The translations under genes were made by a program, and so were the position numbers. The notes under the pieces are model-generated. The model saw only the letters and a program-made list of their open reading frames with translations, made no database searches and was not told the origin of the DNA. From Desulfuromonas sp. (GTDB lineage: Bacteria > Desulfobacterota > Desulfuromonadia > Desulfuromonadales > BM103), in the NCBI GenBank assembly GCA_002869725.1, contig PKTY01000317.1:1-45856 (forward strand): DNA of 45,856 nucleotides. The letters run 5' to 3'. Below are positions 1 to 9,327 of the stretch, in pieces. Every line of letters begins with the position of its first letter. Positions within the stretch are counted from its first letter, which is position 1.

Positions 1-618
1 AAATTGGAGCCGGGCGTTGGCAATATCCACCTCTTCAGAGAGGACGGGGACGCCGACGGAATTGACCATTTTAATCGGATGTCCGACCAGGCTCAGGATG
101 ATATCGATATCGTGGATCATCAGATCGAGAACCACGTTGACATCGGTGCCACGCGGTTTAAAGGACGACAGTCGGTGCGATTCGATAAACTGTGGATTGT
201 TGAGTACCCCTTTGAGGGCCATAACCGCCGGATTGAAGCGTTCAAGGTGACCGACCTGGAAAACCCTCTTACGCTCTTTGGCAAGGAGGATCAACTCCTC
301 GGCCTCGGCTACGGTGGTGGTCACCGGCTTTTCGACCAGGATATGGCAATCTGACAGCAGACAATCGCGGGCCACGGTAAAGTGGTGCTGGGTCGGCACC
401 ACGATCGAGACGAGATCGACCTCTGCCAGCAGTTTCGAGTAGTTATCATAGGCTTGACAGCCGACTTCAGCAGCAACCTCACCGGCTCGACCAGGATCGG
501 AATCAACAACTCCAACCAGATCGACTTCCGGATGCTGTTGGTATTTCTGGGCATGAAACCGGCCAAGATAGCCGACACCGATGACGCCGGCCCGCAACTT
601 TCGATGATCCCTGGTCAA
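1..618 (-). CDS. Gfo/Idh/MocA-family NAD(P)-dependent oxidoreductase, 3' part cut by the window edge
   Basis: About 206 N-terminal residues are visible of a family that usually has 300-350. A Rossmann fingerprint near the N-terminus (AGVIGVGYLGRFHAQ), the family EKP motif (HILVEKPVTTT) and a later GHLERFNPA followed by a D..IHDID stretch identify the family. The most upstream possible start is a TTG at 618 that overlaps the lpxA stop as TTGA. A second in-frame TTG at 597 has a better AGGGA ribosome site, so the start is uncertain. The gene is translationally coupled to lpxA. In Acidithiobacillus ferrooxidans a related dehydrogenase, GnnA, lies next to lpxA and oxidises C3 of UDP-GlcNAc so that an amino group can be added for amide-linked lipid A. 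The same role here is an inference from position. Family membership is firm, the substrate is not. Confidence 0.85.
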   Translation of the reverse strand, partial: MTRDHRKLRAGVIGVGYLGRFHAQKYQQHPEVDLVGVVDSDPGRAGEVAAEVGCQAYDNYSKLLAEVDLVSIVVPTQHHFTVARDCLLSDCHILVEKPVTTTVAEAEELILLAKERKRVFQVGHLERFNPAVMALKGVLNNPQFIESHRLSSFKPRGTDVNVVLDLMIHDIDIILSLVGHPIKMVNSVGVPVLSEEVDIANARLQF

Positions 619-1385
619 CGGGCGATGCCTCGCTCACTTTGTCTGATGAAACTCACGAAATGGGCTAGCTCTGGGGTCTTCTCCAACTCCTCGTCGATCT
701 GATGCAGAGCCTCCTCCAGCCGCAAGCCGGAACGGAAGACCAGACGATAGGCCGTCTTGAGTCCCTTGAGGGTCGCTTCGGAGAAACCACGGCGTTTAAG
801 ACCGATCGTGTTCAGCCCCATGGTCTTGGCCCGGTCGCCCTGGGCGACCGTGTAGGGTGGAATATCCTGAACAACCATCGCCCCGCCGCTGATCATGGTA
901 TGGCAGCCGACCCGGCAGAATTGATGTACAGCCGCCAGTCCCCCGAGAATCGCCTGCTGCTCGACTTCGACATGGCCCGCCAGAGTCGCTCCATTGGCCA
1001 GGATCACCTGATCGTGAACGATGCAGTCATGAGCGACATGGGAATACGCCATGAACAGGCAGTCGTTGCCGACTCTGGTCACGCCACCGCCATCTCCCGT
1101 GCCTCGGTGCAGAGTGGCAAACTCACGGATGGTATTGCGGTCGCCAATTTTCAGGAAAGTCTCCTCCCCGGCGTATTTGAGATCCTGAGGAGGTGCACCG
1201 ATAGAAGCGAACTGAAAAATTCGGTTGTCAGCACCGATCTCCGTCCAGCTGTCGATCACCGTGTGGGCACCGATCGTTGTCCCGGAACCGACGCTGACAT
1301 GCTTGCCGATCACCGCATAAGGCCCGACTTCGACATCGGCTGACAGTTGTGCTGAAGGGTCGATGATTGCCGTGGAATGTATCAT
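615..1385 (-). CDS. lpxA: Acyl-ACP--UDP-N-acetylglucosamine O-acyltransferase LpxA
   Basis: LpxA performs the first step of lipid A synthesis in the cytosol, moving a 3-hydroxyacyl chain from acyl carrier protein to the 3-position of UDP-GlcNAc. The protein has 256 residues, the usual size. It opens with MIHSTAIIDPSAQL and is built of left-handed-helix hexapeptide repeats. The catalytic histidine is H119 in FMAYSHVAHDC, equivalent to E. coli H125. The family GLKRRGF segment follows the repeats. The glycine at the E. coli position 173 acyl-chain ruler is kept (MISGG), which suggests a chain of about 14 carbons; that is an inference. The gene lies 8 bases after fabZ in the lpxD-fabZ-lpxA cluster. 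Confidence 0.96.
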   Translation of the reverse strand: MIHSTAIIDPSAQLSADVEVGPYAVIGKHVSVGSGTTIGAHTVIDSWTEIGADNRIFQFASIGAPPQDLKYAGEETFLKIGDRNTIREFATLHRGTGDGGGVTRVGNDCLFMAYSHVAHDCIVHDQVILANGATLAGHVEVEQQAILGGLAAVHQFCRVGCHTMISGGAMVVQDIPPYTVAQGDRAKTMGLNTIGLKRRGFSEATLKGLKTAYRLVFRSGLRLEEALHQIDEELEKTPELAHFVSFIRQSERGIAR

Positions 1386-1393
1386 GAAAATTC

Positions 1394-1828
1394 CTATTTA
1401 GGGGCAAAGGTCGCCTTGAGCTCGGCTTCGGTAACCAGCTTGTCGGCAACCAGAGCCTTACCGGAGAAGGTGTAAATGCCTCTGCGTAAGCTGAGCAGTT
1501 CGAGTTCGATGGTAAGCAGATCGCCAGGCATGACCGGCCGACGGAATTTGGCTTTGTCGATACCGACAAAGTAGGGGACCTTGTCTTCGTCAACATCTTT
1601 ACGCAAGTAGGCGTAGACTCCACCGACCTGGGCCATGGCCTCAAGAATCAGCACACCTGGCATAATCGGGTGTTCTGGGAAATGTCCCTGGAAGAAGGGC
1701 TCGTTGATGGTAACACATTTCTGGCCGACAATCCCTTTGTCGGCATCAAAGCTGACAATCCGATCGATCAGCAGAAACGGATAACGGTGTGGCAGATATT
1801 TCATGATCTCAAGGATATTGAGTTCCAT
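1394..1828 (-). CDS. fabZ: 3-hydroxyacyl-ACP dehydratase FabZ
   Basis: FabZ dehydrates 3-hydroxyacyl-ACP in fatty acid elongation and competes with LpxA/LpxD for the same 3-hydroxyacyl-ACP pool, which explains its place between those genes. I chose the ATG at 1828. It gives 144 residues, the normal length, and begins [20 protein letters not shown]; the longer frame upstream only runs into lpxD. The hot-dog fold active site is visible: H49 in [11 protein letters not shown] and E63 in [10 protein letters not shown]. The start codon lies just after the lpxD stop (TGA at 1832-1830), so the two are very likely translationally coupled. Confidence 0.96.
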   Translation of the reverse strand: MELNILEIMKYLPHRYPFLLIDRIVSFDADKGIVGQKCVTINEPFFQGHFPEHPIMPGVLILEAMAQVGGVYAYLRKDVDEDKVPYFVGIDKAKFRRPVMPGDLLTIELELLSLRRGIYTFSGKALVADKLVTEAELKATFAPK

Positions 1829-1829
1829 C

Positions 1830-2879
1830 TCAACCTTGCTCCTTGTCAAGTTTCCCCTGCAATTCAGCCAGCTGCTGTTTGAGCCGCTGCAGTTCACGAC
1901 GCATCTCAGGCAGGTGGGGAAGACACATTGACGATTTCAGCCATTCCCGGTGTGGCTGCATCGGCAACCCGGCCAGGTTCTGATTATCTTCGACATTTCT
2001 GGTGACACCTCCACGGCCGGCCACCGTCACATTGTCACCGACCCTGACATGGCCGGCGACCGCTGACTGGCCACCGAAAATAGCGTGCCGCCCGATTCTG
2101 GCGCTTCCAGCCACCCCGACCTGAGCCGTCAGGACACTGTGCTCACCGACTTCGACGTTATGAGCAATATGCACCTGATTATCGATTTTACAGCCGCGGC
2201 CGATCCTGGTGTCGCCGAGTGTTCCCCGGTCGACGCAGGCGCAAGCCCCGATCTCGACATCGTCTTCGAGGATGACCCGGCCAACCTGGGGGATCTTGAA
2301 ATAGACCTCGCCGTCCGGGGCATAGCCGAAGCCGTCACTGCCGATCACGGCACCAGGTTGGAGGATAACCCGGTTACCCAACAGACACCCTTCCCGCACC
2401 GTGACATTGGCATGCAGCAGACAATCTTCACCGATTACAGCCTCCGGGTAGATCACCACGTTGGGATGCAGCCGACTGCCTCGACCGATGGTCGCCCCGG
2501 CACCGATGACGCAGCCGGGAGAGATCGCCACATCGTCTGCGACCCGGGCCTGCGGGTCAACATGAGCCTGAGGAGAAACCCCGTATCCAGCTTCAACGTC
2601 CCCGACAAACCAGGAGAGCACCTTTGCAAAAGCCAGGTAAGGATTTTTGACCAAAAGCAGTGGCCGGTCGAGTTCATGCTCGAGACCGGGATGAACAATG
2701 ATCGCTCCGGCCCCGCAGTCAGCGAGCTTACTGCGGTACTTGGGGTTGGTCAGAAAGCTGATCTGCCCACTACCGGCCAGGTCGAGAGGAGCAACCCCCG
2801 TCAGGACAACCCCGGGATCGCCGATCACCTTACCTCCAACCAGTTCCGCCAGTTCCGCCAGAGTGGCCGATTTTGCCAT
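1830..2879 (-). CDS. lpxD: UDP-3-O-(3-hydroxyacyl)glucosamine N-acyltransferase LpxD
   Basis: LpxD adds the second 3-hydroxyacyl chain, an amide at the 2-position, in lipid A synthesis. The 349-residue protein has the N-terminal LpxD domain (about residues 1-100, with ISFLTNPKY), a long hexapeptide-repeat helix (about 100-310) and a C-terminal alpha-helical extension rich in Glu, Gln and Leu. The catalytic histidine is H240 in DNQVHIAHNVEVGE. It starts 2 bases after the skp stop codon and runs straight into fabZ, so skp, lpxD, fabZ and lpxA form one transcription unit. Confidence 0.96.
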   Translation of the reverse strand: MAKSATLAELAELVGGKVIGDPGVVLTGVAPLDLAGSGQISFLTNPKYRSKLADCGAGAIIVHPGLEHELDRPLLLVKNPYLAFAKVLSWFVGDVEAGYGVSPQAHVDPQARVADDVAISPGCVIGAGATIGRGSRLHPNVVIYPEAVIGEDCLLHANVTVREGCLLGNRVILQPGAVIGSDGFGYAPDGEVYFKIPQVGRVILEDDVEIGACACVDRGTLGDTRIGRGCKIDNQVHIAHNVEVGEHSVLTAQVGVAGSARIGRHAIFGGQSAVAGHVRVGDNVTVAGRGGVTRNVEDNQNLAGLPMQPHREWLKSSMCLPHLPEMRRELQRLKQQLAELQGKLDKEQG

Positions 2880-2881
2880 GA

Positions 2882-3397
2882 CTACTTCTTCTGGGCGTCG
2901 AACGCCTGGATCACCGAATCAGTCATATCGATGCTGCTGTCGGCATAGACCAGCGAGCTCTCGGTTTTCTCAAGAACCAGAGTATAGCCGTTTTTTTTGC
3001 CAACATCCTGGACCACTTTGAGAATATCCTCCAGAATCTTGCGGGTCAGATCGGCATCGGTCTGCTGCAGCTCTTCCTGAATATCCTTGGTGAACCGCTG
3101 ATATTCCTTGAGTTTCTGCTGGTAATCACGCTCCTTGGCGCTGCGGGCCTCCTCGGAGAGCAGCATGGCCTGCTTTTCCAGGTCTTCCTTGAGCTTCTGC
3201 AACTCCTCCTGGCGCAGCTGGACTTCGGCATCGTAGGTTTCAACTTTGGACTTGATCTTCTCCTTGGCCATTTTACCGGCAGACGACAGATTCAAGGCTT
3301 TTTGCAGGTCAACATAGCCGACCTTCAGATCGGCAGCCGACACCGTTGTGGAAAAAATTCCGAACAAAATCGCAACGACAGTAAGCAGACGCAACAT
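2882..3397 (-). CDS. skp: Periplasmic chaperone Skp/OmpH
   Basis: Skp is a periplasmic holdase that carries unfolded outer-membrane proteins to the BAM complex. The 171-residue protein starts with a Sec signal peptide (MLRLLTVVAILFGIFSTTVS) with probable cleavage after VSA, followed by the family start ADLKVGYVDLQKAL. The middle, about residues 45-135, is a highly charged Lys/Glu/Gln coiled coil, as expected for the tentacles of the Skp trimer. The C-terminal strand ends DSVIQAFDAQKK. The ribosome site AAAGGAG stands 7 bases before the ATG. It lies 46 bases after bamA, the standard bamA-skp-lpxD order. Confidence 0.93.
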   Translation of the reverse strand: MLRLLTVVAILFGIFSTTVSAADLKVGYVDLQKALNLSSAGKMAKEKIKSKVETYDAEVQLRQEELQKLKEDLEKQAMLLSEEARSAKERDYQQKLKEYQRFTKDIQEELQQTDADLTRKILEDILKVVQDVGKKNGYTLVLEKTESSLVYADSSIDMTDSVIQAFDAQKK

Positions 3398-3443
3398 GAT
3401 TAGACTCCTTTGGAAACAGTTAAAAATAGTGGATAGTATCCGA

Positions 3444-5687
3444 TCAGAAGAAACGACCGATCATGAATTCGAATTTGGTGTCAGACTCCCAGGGTTCGGG
3501 ATCGAGATTGTACCCCCACTCGAGGCGAAGCGGACCGAGCGGACTGCGCCAGCGAATCCCCCCGCCGGCACTGTAACGCCAGTCGTCAAACATGTCCTGA
3601 CCGTCGCCCCAGGAATTACCGATATCGAAGAAGGCCACCCCCTTGATGCCAACATCGGGGACCAGCGGAAAGATATATTCGAGATTGGCAAAGGCCGCCT
3701 TTTCTCCCCCCAGGTAGTCTCCAGTCTCCAGGTCACGAGGACCGACCTCACGATTTTCAAAGCCGCGCAGCGTGTTGATTCCTCCGAGAAAAAACCGCTC
3801 ATCGACCGGGACACCCTCATCTCCCATATCCTGCACATAGCCGATATTGCCATGCACAGAAAAGACTGTCCCCCAGAACAGCGGCCAGAAATGCCGATAG
3901 TCAACCACATACTTGCTGAACTTCTCATCGCCACCGATCCCGGCATATTCCCAGGAGACTTCGAGAACCCCGCCTGACGAAGGGTCGAGGCGGTTGTCAG
4001 TGGTGTTACGGGAAAAGGTGGTGGTAATCGATGAAATCGTCGACTCGCCTTCCTCCTCCTTGATGGTCAACGAAGCCTCCGGGTCGACATCGAAGATCTC
4101 TTTTTGATCGTAGCGATAAACAACCAGAATCCGTGAATATTCTCCGACCGGATGCCCGCCCTTGAGAGCTCCACCCGTTACTTTACGGCTGAAATCGGTC
4201 CATTCTCGTTCGGTCTTGTAAAGTTCGAAGCCAAGCACCCAGCGGCTGTCGAGAAAGTACGGGTCGGTCAGACCAACCTGGTAGGTAGTGCTCTCTCCAC
4301 CGACAGAGCCCGCCAGGTTGAGCTTCCAGCCACGGCCGAGGAAGTTCTCCTGGGTCATCGAACCCTGGCCGACGAAACCTTCCACCGAGGAATAGCCGGC
4401 ACCGATACTGAAAGTCCCGGTCGGACGCTCGGTGACCTTGACGTTGACATCGATCAACTCCGGAGCGCTTCCCTCGTTAGTGGTGATGTCGACGGTCTCG
4501 AAAAAGCCGAGGTTATTGATCCGAGCCTTGCTTCGTTTGAGATCGGAAGCGTTGTAGAGCTCACCTTCGATCAGTTTCATTTCGCGGCGGATCACCTTGT
4601 CACGGGTCTTGGTGTTGCCGGAAACATTAATCCGCTCAATCGACACCTGTGGCCCCTGCTCGATATCGAGCATGATGTCAATCGTCTGCTCAGCGTCGTT
4701 GACACGGGTCAGGGGCGCGACGTTGACATAGGCGTACCCTTTGTCGGCATAGAGGTCGGTCACCACAACCACCCCTTGACGCAGCTTCTCGCGCGAAAAG
4801 ACATCGCCCGGCTCCATATCGACCCGATTGAGAATCTCCCCCTTTCGGTCGATCAGGTCGCCCTGAGCGTCAATTTTGCCGAGCCGGTACTGGTCCCCCT
4901 CTTCAACCTTGATCAGCACCAGCATATTGTGGTTGTCGTTAACCAGGGAAATCACCGGCTCTCTGACCTTGACCCGCACATGGCCAACATTGTAGTAGAG
5001 ATCGGCAACCCGTTCGAGGTCCTGCTCAAGGAGCAGCTCGTCATAATTGCCGCGCCCGGTCAGCCACGACAGGAACCATTTTTCCTGCGTCTCCATGGCA
5101 TCCCGCAGTTCACCACTATCAAAGACCTCATTCCCCTCGAAGCGGATCTCCTTGATCCTGACCAAAGGACCTTCATCGATTTTGAAAACCACCGTCGACT
5201 CGTTGTCATCGTTGATCTCACTGTCGGCAGTGATCTGTGCCGCATAGTAGCCTTCCTTGACATAAGCCGACTTGATGGCATCGATACTGCGGCTGACCTG
5301 GTAAGGATCGAAGATATCGGGGACCTTGACCGTCACCGTTTCGCGCAGTTTGCTCTCTTCGAGTTCATCATTCCCCTCGAAGCGCACCCCGCGCACCAGC
5401 GGACGCTCGACCAGGTTGAACCTGAGAAGTTTGCCGTCACCCAACGGTTCGGCCTCGACGGCGATGTCGGCAAAGCGTCCCAGGCGATAGATGGCCTGGA
5501 TCGCCCGGTCCACATCCTCGGAGGAGATTGTCTGACCGACCCTGAGGCTGATGGCACTGAGCACGTCGCTGACCTTGACCCGACTGGTCCCCTCAACCTC
5601 GATATCGGTCAACAGAAAGCTTTCGCCCGCCCAGGCAAACGTGGTCAGTGACAGAAACAGTAGGAGAGTGATAACCCTCTTCAGCAT
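3444..5687 (-). CDS. bamA: Outer-membrane protein assembly factor BamA
   Basis: BamA is the core of the beta-barrel assembly machine in the outer membrane. From the ATG at 5687 it has 747 residues; an adjacent TTG at 5690 would add one. A signal peptide ends near FAWA. Five POTRA domains fill about residues 25-410 (starting LLTDIEVEGTSRV), and an Omp85 barrel fills the C-terminal part. The barrel carries the conserved NTLRGFENREVGPRD segment, the L6 RGF motif, and ends in phenylalanine (MIGRFF), the usual barrel C-terminal signal. It lies 105 bases after lolD and heads the skp-lpx cluster; a possible promoter lies in that gap. Confidence 0.97.
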   Translation of the reverse strand: MLKRVITLLLFLSLTTFAWAGESFLLTDIEVEGTSRVKVSDVLSAISLRVGQTISSEDVDRAIQAIYRLGRFADIAVEAEPLGDGKLLRFNLVERPLVRGVRFEGNDELEESKLRETVTVKVPDIFDPYQVSRSIDAIKSAYVKEGYYAAQITADSEINDDNESTVVFKIDEGPLVRIKEIRFEGNEVFDSGELRDAMETQEKWFLSWLTGRGNYDELLLEQDLERVADLYYNVGHVRVKVREPVISLVNDNHNMLVLIKVEEGDQYRLGKIDAQGDLIDRKGEILNRVDMEPGDVFSREKLRQGVVVVTDLYADKGYAYVNVAPLTRVNDAEQTIDIMLDIEQGPQVSIERINVSGNTKTRDKVIRREMKLIEGELYNASDLKRSKARINNLGFFETVDITTNEGSAPELIDVNVKVTERPTGTFSIGAGYSSVEGFVGQGSMTQENFLGRGWKLNLAGSVGGESTTYQVGLTDPYFLDSRWVLGFELYKTEREWTDFSRKVTGGALKGGHPVGEYSRILVVYRYDQKEIFDVDPEASLTIKEEEGESTISSITTTFSRNTTDNRLDPSSGGVLEVSWEYAGIGGDEKFSKYVVDYRHFWPLFWGTVFSVHGNIGYVQDMGDEGVPVDERFFLGGINTLRGFENREVGPRDLETGDYLGGEKAAFANLEYIFPLVPDVGIKGVAFFDIGNSWGDGQDMFDDWRYSAGGGIRWRSPLGPLRLEWGYNLDPEPWESDTKFEFMIGRFF

Positions 5688-5732
5688 CAATTTAATAATC
5701 CTTCCGGCAGCAGTCTGACTGCAAATCGGCTT

Positions 5733-5761
5733 ATTTTATGAAATCGTTCCTGACAATGCAA
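5733..5761 (-). promoter_or_regulatory. Possible sigma-70-type promoter for bamA-skp-lpxD-fabZ-lpxA
   Basis: On the minus strand TTGCAT (5761-5756) and TAAAAT (5738-5733) are separated by 17 bases. The -10 matches the consensus at 5 of 6 positions, the -35 at 3 of 6. It lies in the only sizeable gap between lolD and bamA. This is a consensus match only, with no further support. Confidence 0.35.
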
Positions 5762-5792
5762 ACGCTAATCCGGCCAATCAACCCCTGACCAT

Positions 5793-6473
5793 CTATCCAT
5801 TATCGGCCAGGCCTGCCAGCTGCCCATCCACCATATGCAGAGTGCGGTCCATGCGCTGCGCCACCTGACTGCTGTGGGTGACAATGACCATGGTCAGCTG
5901 ATGCTGTTCATGCAGTTGATCGAGCAGAGCCAGAATCTCGTCGGATGTTGCGCTGTCGAGATTGCCAGTCGGCTCGTCAGCCAACAGCAGTCGGGGTGAC
6001 ATGACCAGAGCCCGGGCAATAGCGACCCGCTGCTGCTCACCCCCGGAGAGCTGGCCCGGCTTGTGGGAAACACGATGATCGAGACCAACCGAAGCAAGCA
6101 ACCGTTCCGCCCGCTGGCGGGCCTCGGCCCGTGCACCACGGCTGACCAGCACCGGCAACATGACATTTTCCAGGGCGCTGAACTCGGGGAGCAGCTGGTG
6201 AAACTGGAAGACAAAACCGATGGTGCGGTTGCGAAAGGTATCGAGCTCGGCGCTGCCGAAACGGAAGATGTCCTGGCCATGAAACGTCACCGAACCGCCG
6301 CTTGGACGGTCAAGGCCACCCAGCAAATGCATCAGAGTGGTCTTGCCGGCTCCGGAAGCACCGACCACGGCAATCCTCTCGGCAGCTTCGATATCGAAGC
6401 TGACCTTGCGCAGAACCTCGATCTCGCCTCTTTCGGTAGGAAATTTCCGGCTCAGTTCACGAACGACGATCAT
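5793..6473 (-). CDS. lolD: Lipoprotein-releasing ABC transporter ATPase LolD
   Basis: LolD is the ATPase of the LolCDE complex, which extracts outer-membrane lipoproteins from the inner membrane and hands them to LolA. The 226-residue protein has a Walker [11 protein letters not shown]-loop region [13 protein letters not shown], signature LSGGEQQR, Walker [13 protein letters not shown] and the switch histidine in VTHSSQVA. The [12 protein letters not shown] form is typical of the LolD/MacB/FtsE branch. The partner permease gene ends 9 bases upstream, which favours LolD over the other branches. Confidence 0.95.
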   Translation of the reverse strand: MIVVRELSRKFPTERGEIEVLRKVSFDIEAAERIAVVGASGAGKTTLMHLLGGLDRPSGGSVTFHGQDIFRFGSAELDTFRNRTIGFVFQFHQLLPEFSALENVMLPVLVSRGARAEARQRAERLLASVGLDHRVSHKPGQLSGGEQQRVAIARALVMSPRLLLADEPTGNLDSATSDEILALLDQLHEQHQLTMVIVTHSSQVAQRMDRTLHMVDGQLAGLADNG

Positions 6474-6482
6474 TGCCCGGCC

Positions 6483-7736
6483 CTATTCATAACGCAGGGC
6501 CTCGGCCGGATCCATGCGCGCAGCTCGCCAGGCGGGGTAGACCGTGGCCAAAAGCGAGATACTCATGGCGACGATTACCACGGCGATCACATCAGCGGAG
6601 TTGACCACCGAAGGAAACTTGTCCATGCCGTAGACGCTCTCCTCGAAAATCTTGACGTGCAGCAGCCCCTCCAGCCACTTGATGATCGGATCGGCATTGC
6701 GAGCAATCAGCAGGCCAAGAGCTGTTCCGAGCAGTGTTCCGAGCGTGCCGATGATCAATCCCTCGAGGACAAAAATCTTCATGATGCTGCGTGAGGTCGC
6801 ACCCATCGAGCGCAGAATGGCAATATCGCGGTGCTTTTCCATGACGACCATGATCAAAGTGGTGGCGATATTGAAAGCGGCGACCAGCACGATGATGCCG
6901 AGAACGATGAACAGACCGAGCTTCTCAAGCTTCAGGGCGGAGAGAAACGAACCGAACATCTCCTCCCACGAACGGACCGCATAGGGATAACCGTAGACTT
7001 CGCGCAAGGCAGCGGCCACCGGGCGGGCCTGGTCGAAACCTGCGACCTCGACCTCGACGCCGCTGACTCCGGTGCCGAGATCGAAAAAGGCTTGGGAAAC
7101 AGCCAGGTCGATATAGGCAAAATAGGTATCGAGAAAGCCGCCGCGCTGGGTGAAGATGGCCACCACCCGAAACGGCTTCATCTTCGGGATCATACCGAAC
7201 GGCGTGATGCTGAACATCGGCGGTATCACGTTGATGGTCTCCCCCACAGAAACCCCGAGGGAAGTCGCGGTATCGAGGCCGATGATGATACCGGGAATCG
7301 GACTTGCCGGATCATAGAGCAGCTGCTCGACCGTCTGGTCGGCGAAGGTCAGAAAATCCTGGCGGAATACCTTGTGACCGGCAGCAACCCCTTTGACGTT
7401 GACCGCCGCCACGTTGCGGTTGGACAGCAACATCGCCTCTTTGCTGACAAAGGGGGCGGCTCCGATCACCAGCGGCGCAAGCTGACCAGCCTGTTCAACG
7501 ACTTCATTAACGTTATCGAGCTCTTCGCCATGTTTTTGAATCAGGACATGGGGGATGTTGCCGAGGATCTGCTGACGTACCCCGTCGTGAAAACCGGTCA
7601 TCACCGCCAGCACCACAATCAGGGCCGCGACACCAAGGGTCACTCCGGCGATCGAAATGAAAGAGATCACCGAGATAAAGGTCTGCTTGCGCTTGGCGCG
7701 CAGGTAGCGAAGACTGACAAACAGTTCGTAGGACAT
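6483..7736 (-). CDS. lolC: Lipoprotein-releasing ABC transporter permease LolC/LolE
   Basis: A 417-residue inner-membrane permease of the LolC/E type. It has one N-terminal membrane helix (about residues 22-48, after YLRAKRKQTFISVISFISI), a large periplasmic domain, and three C-terminal helices with the FtsX domain (about 270-410) ending in PAWRAARMDPAEALRYE. Only one such permease is present. Many bacteria outside the gammaproteobacteria use a single LolF-like permease that pairs with itself, and I expect that here. It shares a cluster with lolD and, further downstream, the outer-membrane assembly genes. Confidence 0.93.
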   Translation of the reverse strand: MSYELFVSLRYLRAKRKQTFISVISFISIAGVTLGVAALIVVLAVMTGFHDGVRQQILGNIPHVLIQKHGEELDNVNEVVEQAGQLAPLVIGAAPFVSKEAMLLSNRNVAAVNVKGVAAGHKVFRQDFLTFADQTVEQLLYDPASPIPGIIIGLDTATSLGVSVGETINVIPPMFSITPFGMIPKMKPFRVVAIFTQRGGFLDTYFAYIDLAVSQAFFDLGTGVSGVEVEVAGFDQARPVAAALREVYGYPYAVRSWEEMFGSFLSALKLEKLGLFIVLGIIVLVAAFNIATTLIMVVMEKHRDIAILRSMGATSRSIMKIFVLEGLIIGTLGTLLGTALGLLIARNADPIIKWLEGLLHVKIFEESVYGMDKFPSVVNSADVIAVVIVAMSISLLATVYPAWRAARMDPAEALRYE

Positions 7737-7789
7737 CTGCTCCCATCACTTCAGGTGCGACAAGAAAGGGCCTGGTCACAACTCCCAGG

Positions 7790-9280
7790 TCAGGGCTTCT
7801 CCGACCGCAACTGCGGGAAAAGAATTACGTCGCGGATCGACGGCGAGTTGGTCAGCAGCATCACCAGACGGTCGATGCCGATCCCTTCGCCGGCAGCAGG
7901 CGGCAGGCCGTACTCAAGGGCACGGATATAATCCTCATCCATGGCGTGAGCCTCCTCATCGCCCGCCTCCTTTTCGGCCAACTGCTTGATAAACCGTTCC
8001 TTCTGATCGTCCGGATCGTTAAGCTCGGAGAAGGCATTGGCCAGTTCGCGCCCGACGATGAACAGCTCGAAACGATCCACCACCGAGGGATTCTGGTCGT
8101 TCTTGCGTGAAAGAGGAGAGACCTCAGTCGGGTATTCGGTGATGAAGGTCGGGTTCCAGAGCTGCGGTTCGGCGACCTCATCGAAGATTTCGGTAAGCAG
8201 TTTGCCGTGGCCGATCCGCGGGTCGAGGTCAAGACCGATTTTTTTGCTGTAGTCGAGCAGGGTCTTACGATCGTCCAGATCGGCTTCGCTGAGGTCACTG
8301 TATTTGACAATCGCCTGTCCCACACTCAGACGCTGCCAGGGGCGACTCAGGTCGACCTGGCGCTCGCCATAGGGGATAGTCAGGCTGCCGCAGACTTCCC
8401 TGGCGACATGACAGATCAACTCCTCAGTGAAGTCCATCAGCTCCTGGTAGGTGGCGTAAGCCTGGTAGAACTCCATCATGGTAAATTCGGGATTGTGCTG
8501 TATCGAGATCCCCTCGTTGCGGAAGTTGCGGTTGATCTCGAAAACCCGTTCGAAACCGCCAACGACCAGCCGCTTGAGGTAGAGCTCCGGAGCGATGCGC
8601 AGGAACAGGTCCATCTTGAGGGTGTTGTGGTGGGTGACAAACGGCTTGGCGGTCGCGCCCCCGGCAATCGGCTGCATCATCGGCGTCTCGACCTCGAGAA
8701 AGTCGCGGCCGACCATGAACTGACGGATCAGACCGACGATCCGGCTGCGGGTACGGAACACCTCACGCACCTCGGGGTTGACGATCAGATCGAGGTAGCG
8801 CTGGCGGTAGCGGGTTTCAACATCGGTCAGGCCATGCCATTTTTCAGGAAGCGGCAGCAGCGATTTGGTCAGCACACGAATTGTCGCGGCGCGCAGAGAG
8901 AGCTCACCGGTCTTGGTCCTAAACGGCTGGCCGGTTACGCCAACAATGTCGCCAATATCGAAACGACGAAACGTTTCGAACGGCTCTTCTCCGACCTCGT
9001 TTCTGGCAACATAGACCTGAAGGCGCCCAGTGCGGTCCTGCAGCTGAATAAAGGCCGCCTTGCCGAAATCGCGCTTGGCCATGATTCTTCCGGCCACGGC
9101 GTAATCGGCAGCGGTAGACTCAAGAGCCTCGGCATCATGGTCGGCATGAGCTTGCAAAATGGCGGCGCTGGTGTGACTGACCCGGAAATCGTTGGCGAAC
9201 GGGTTAAGACCCTGGCCACGAAGCTCTTCAAGCTTGGCCCGGCGCTGGGCAATTATTTCATTAGGACTTTCTGTCGACAT
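7790..9280 (-). CDS. lysS: Lysine--tRNA ligase, class II
   Basis: LysRS charges tRNA-Lys. From the ATG at 9280, preceded by GAAGGA, it has 496 residues. A longer frame upstream would add 13 residues not typical of the family. The N-terminal OB-fold anticodon-binding domain is at about residues 55-165 ([20 protein letters not shown]). The class II core follows, with motif 2 around [20 protein letters not shown] and motif 3 [15 protein letters not shown]. It ends [13 protein letters not shown], as is usual. It follows prfB by 47 bases; prfB-lysS is also an operon in E. coli. Confidence 0.97.
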   Translation of the reverse strand: MSTESPNEIIAQRRAKLEELRGQGLNPFANDFRVSHTSAAILQAHADHDAEALESTAADYAVAGRIMAKRDFGKAAFIQLQDRTGRLQVYVARNEVGEEPFETFRRFDIGDIVGVTGQPFRTKTGELSLRAATIRVLTKSLLPLPEKWHGLTDVETRYRQRYLDLIVNPEVREVFRTRSRIVGLIRQFMVGRDFLEVETPMMQPIAGGATAKPFVTHHNTLKMDLFLRIAPELYLKRLVVGGFERVFEINRNFRNEGISIQHNPEFTMMEFYQAYATYQELMDFTEELICHVAREVCGSLTIPYGERQVDLSRPWQRLSVGQAIVKYSDLSEADLDDRKTLLDYSKKIGLDLDPRIGHGKLLTEIFDEVAEPQLWNPTFITEYPTEVSPLSRKNDQNPSVVDRFELFIVGRELANAFSELNDPDDQKERFIKQLAEKEAGDEEAHAMDEDYIRALEYGLPPAAGEGIGIDRLVMLLTNSPSIRDVILFPQLRSEKP

Positions 9281-9327
9281 CAGACTTTTTCCTTCGCTAC
9301 AGGCAACAGATGGGCACAAGCCGCTGC

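Noticed and set aside
4152-5651. A 499-codon open frame on the plus strand across bamA
   Set aside because: It lies wholly antisense to bamA, whose signal peptide, POTRA and barrel motifs are clear. The frame has no family-like motifs and is a product of GC-rich codon use.
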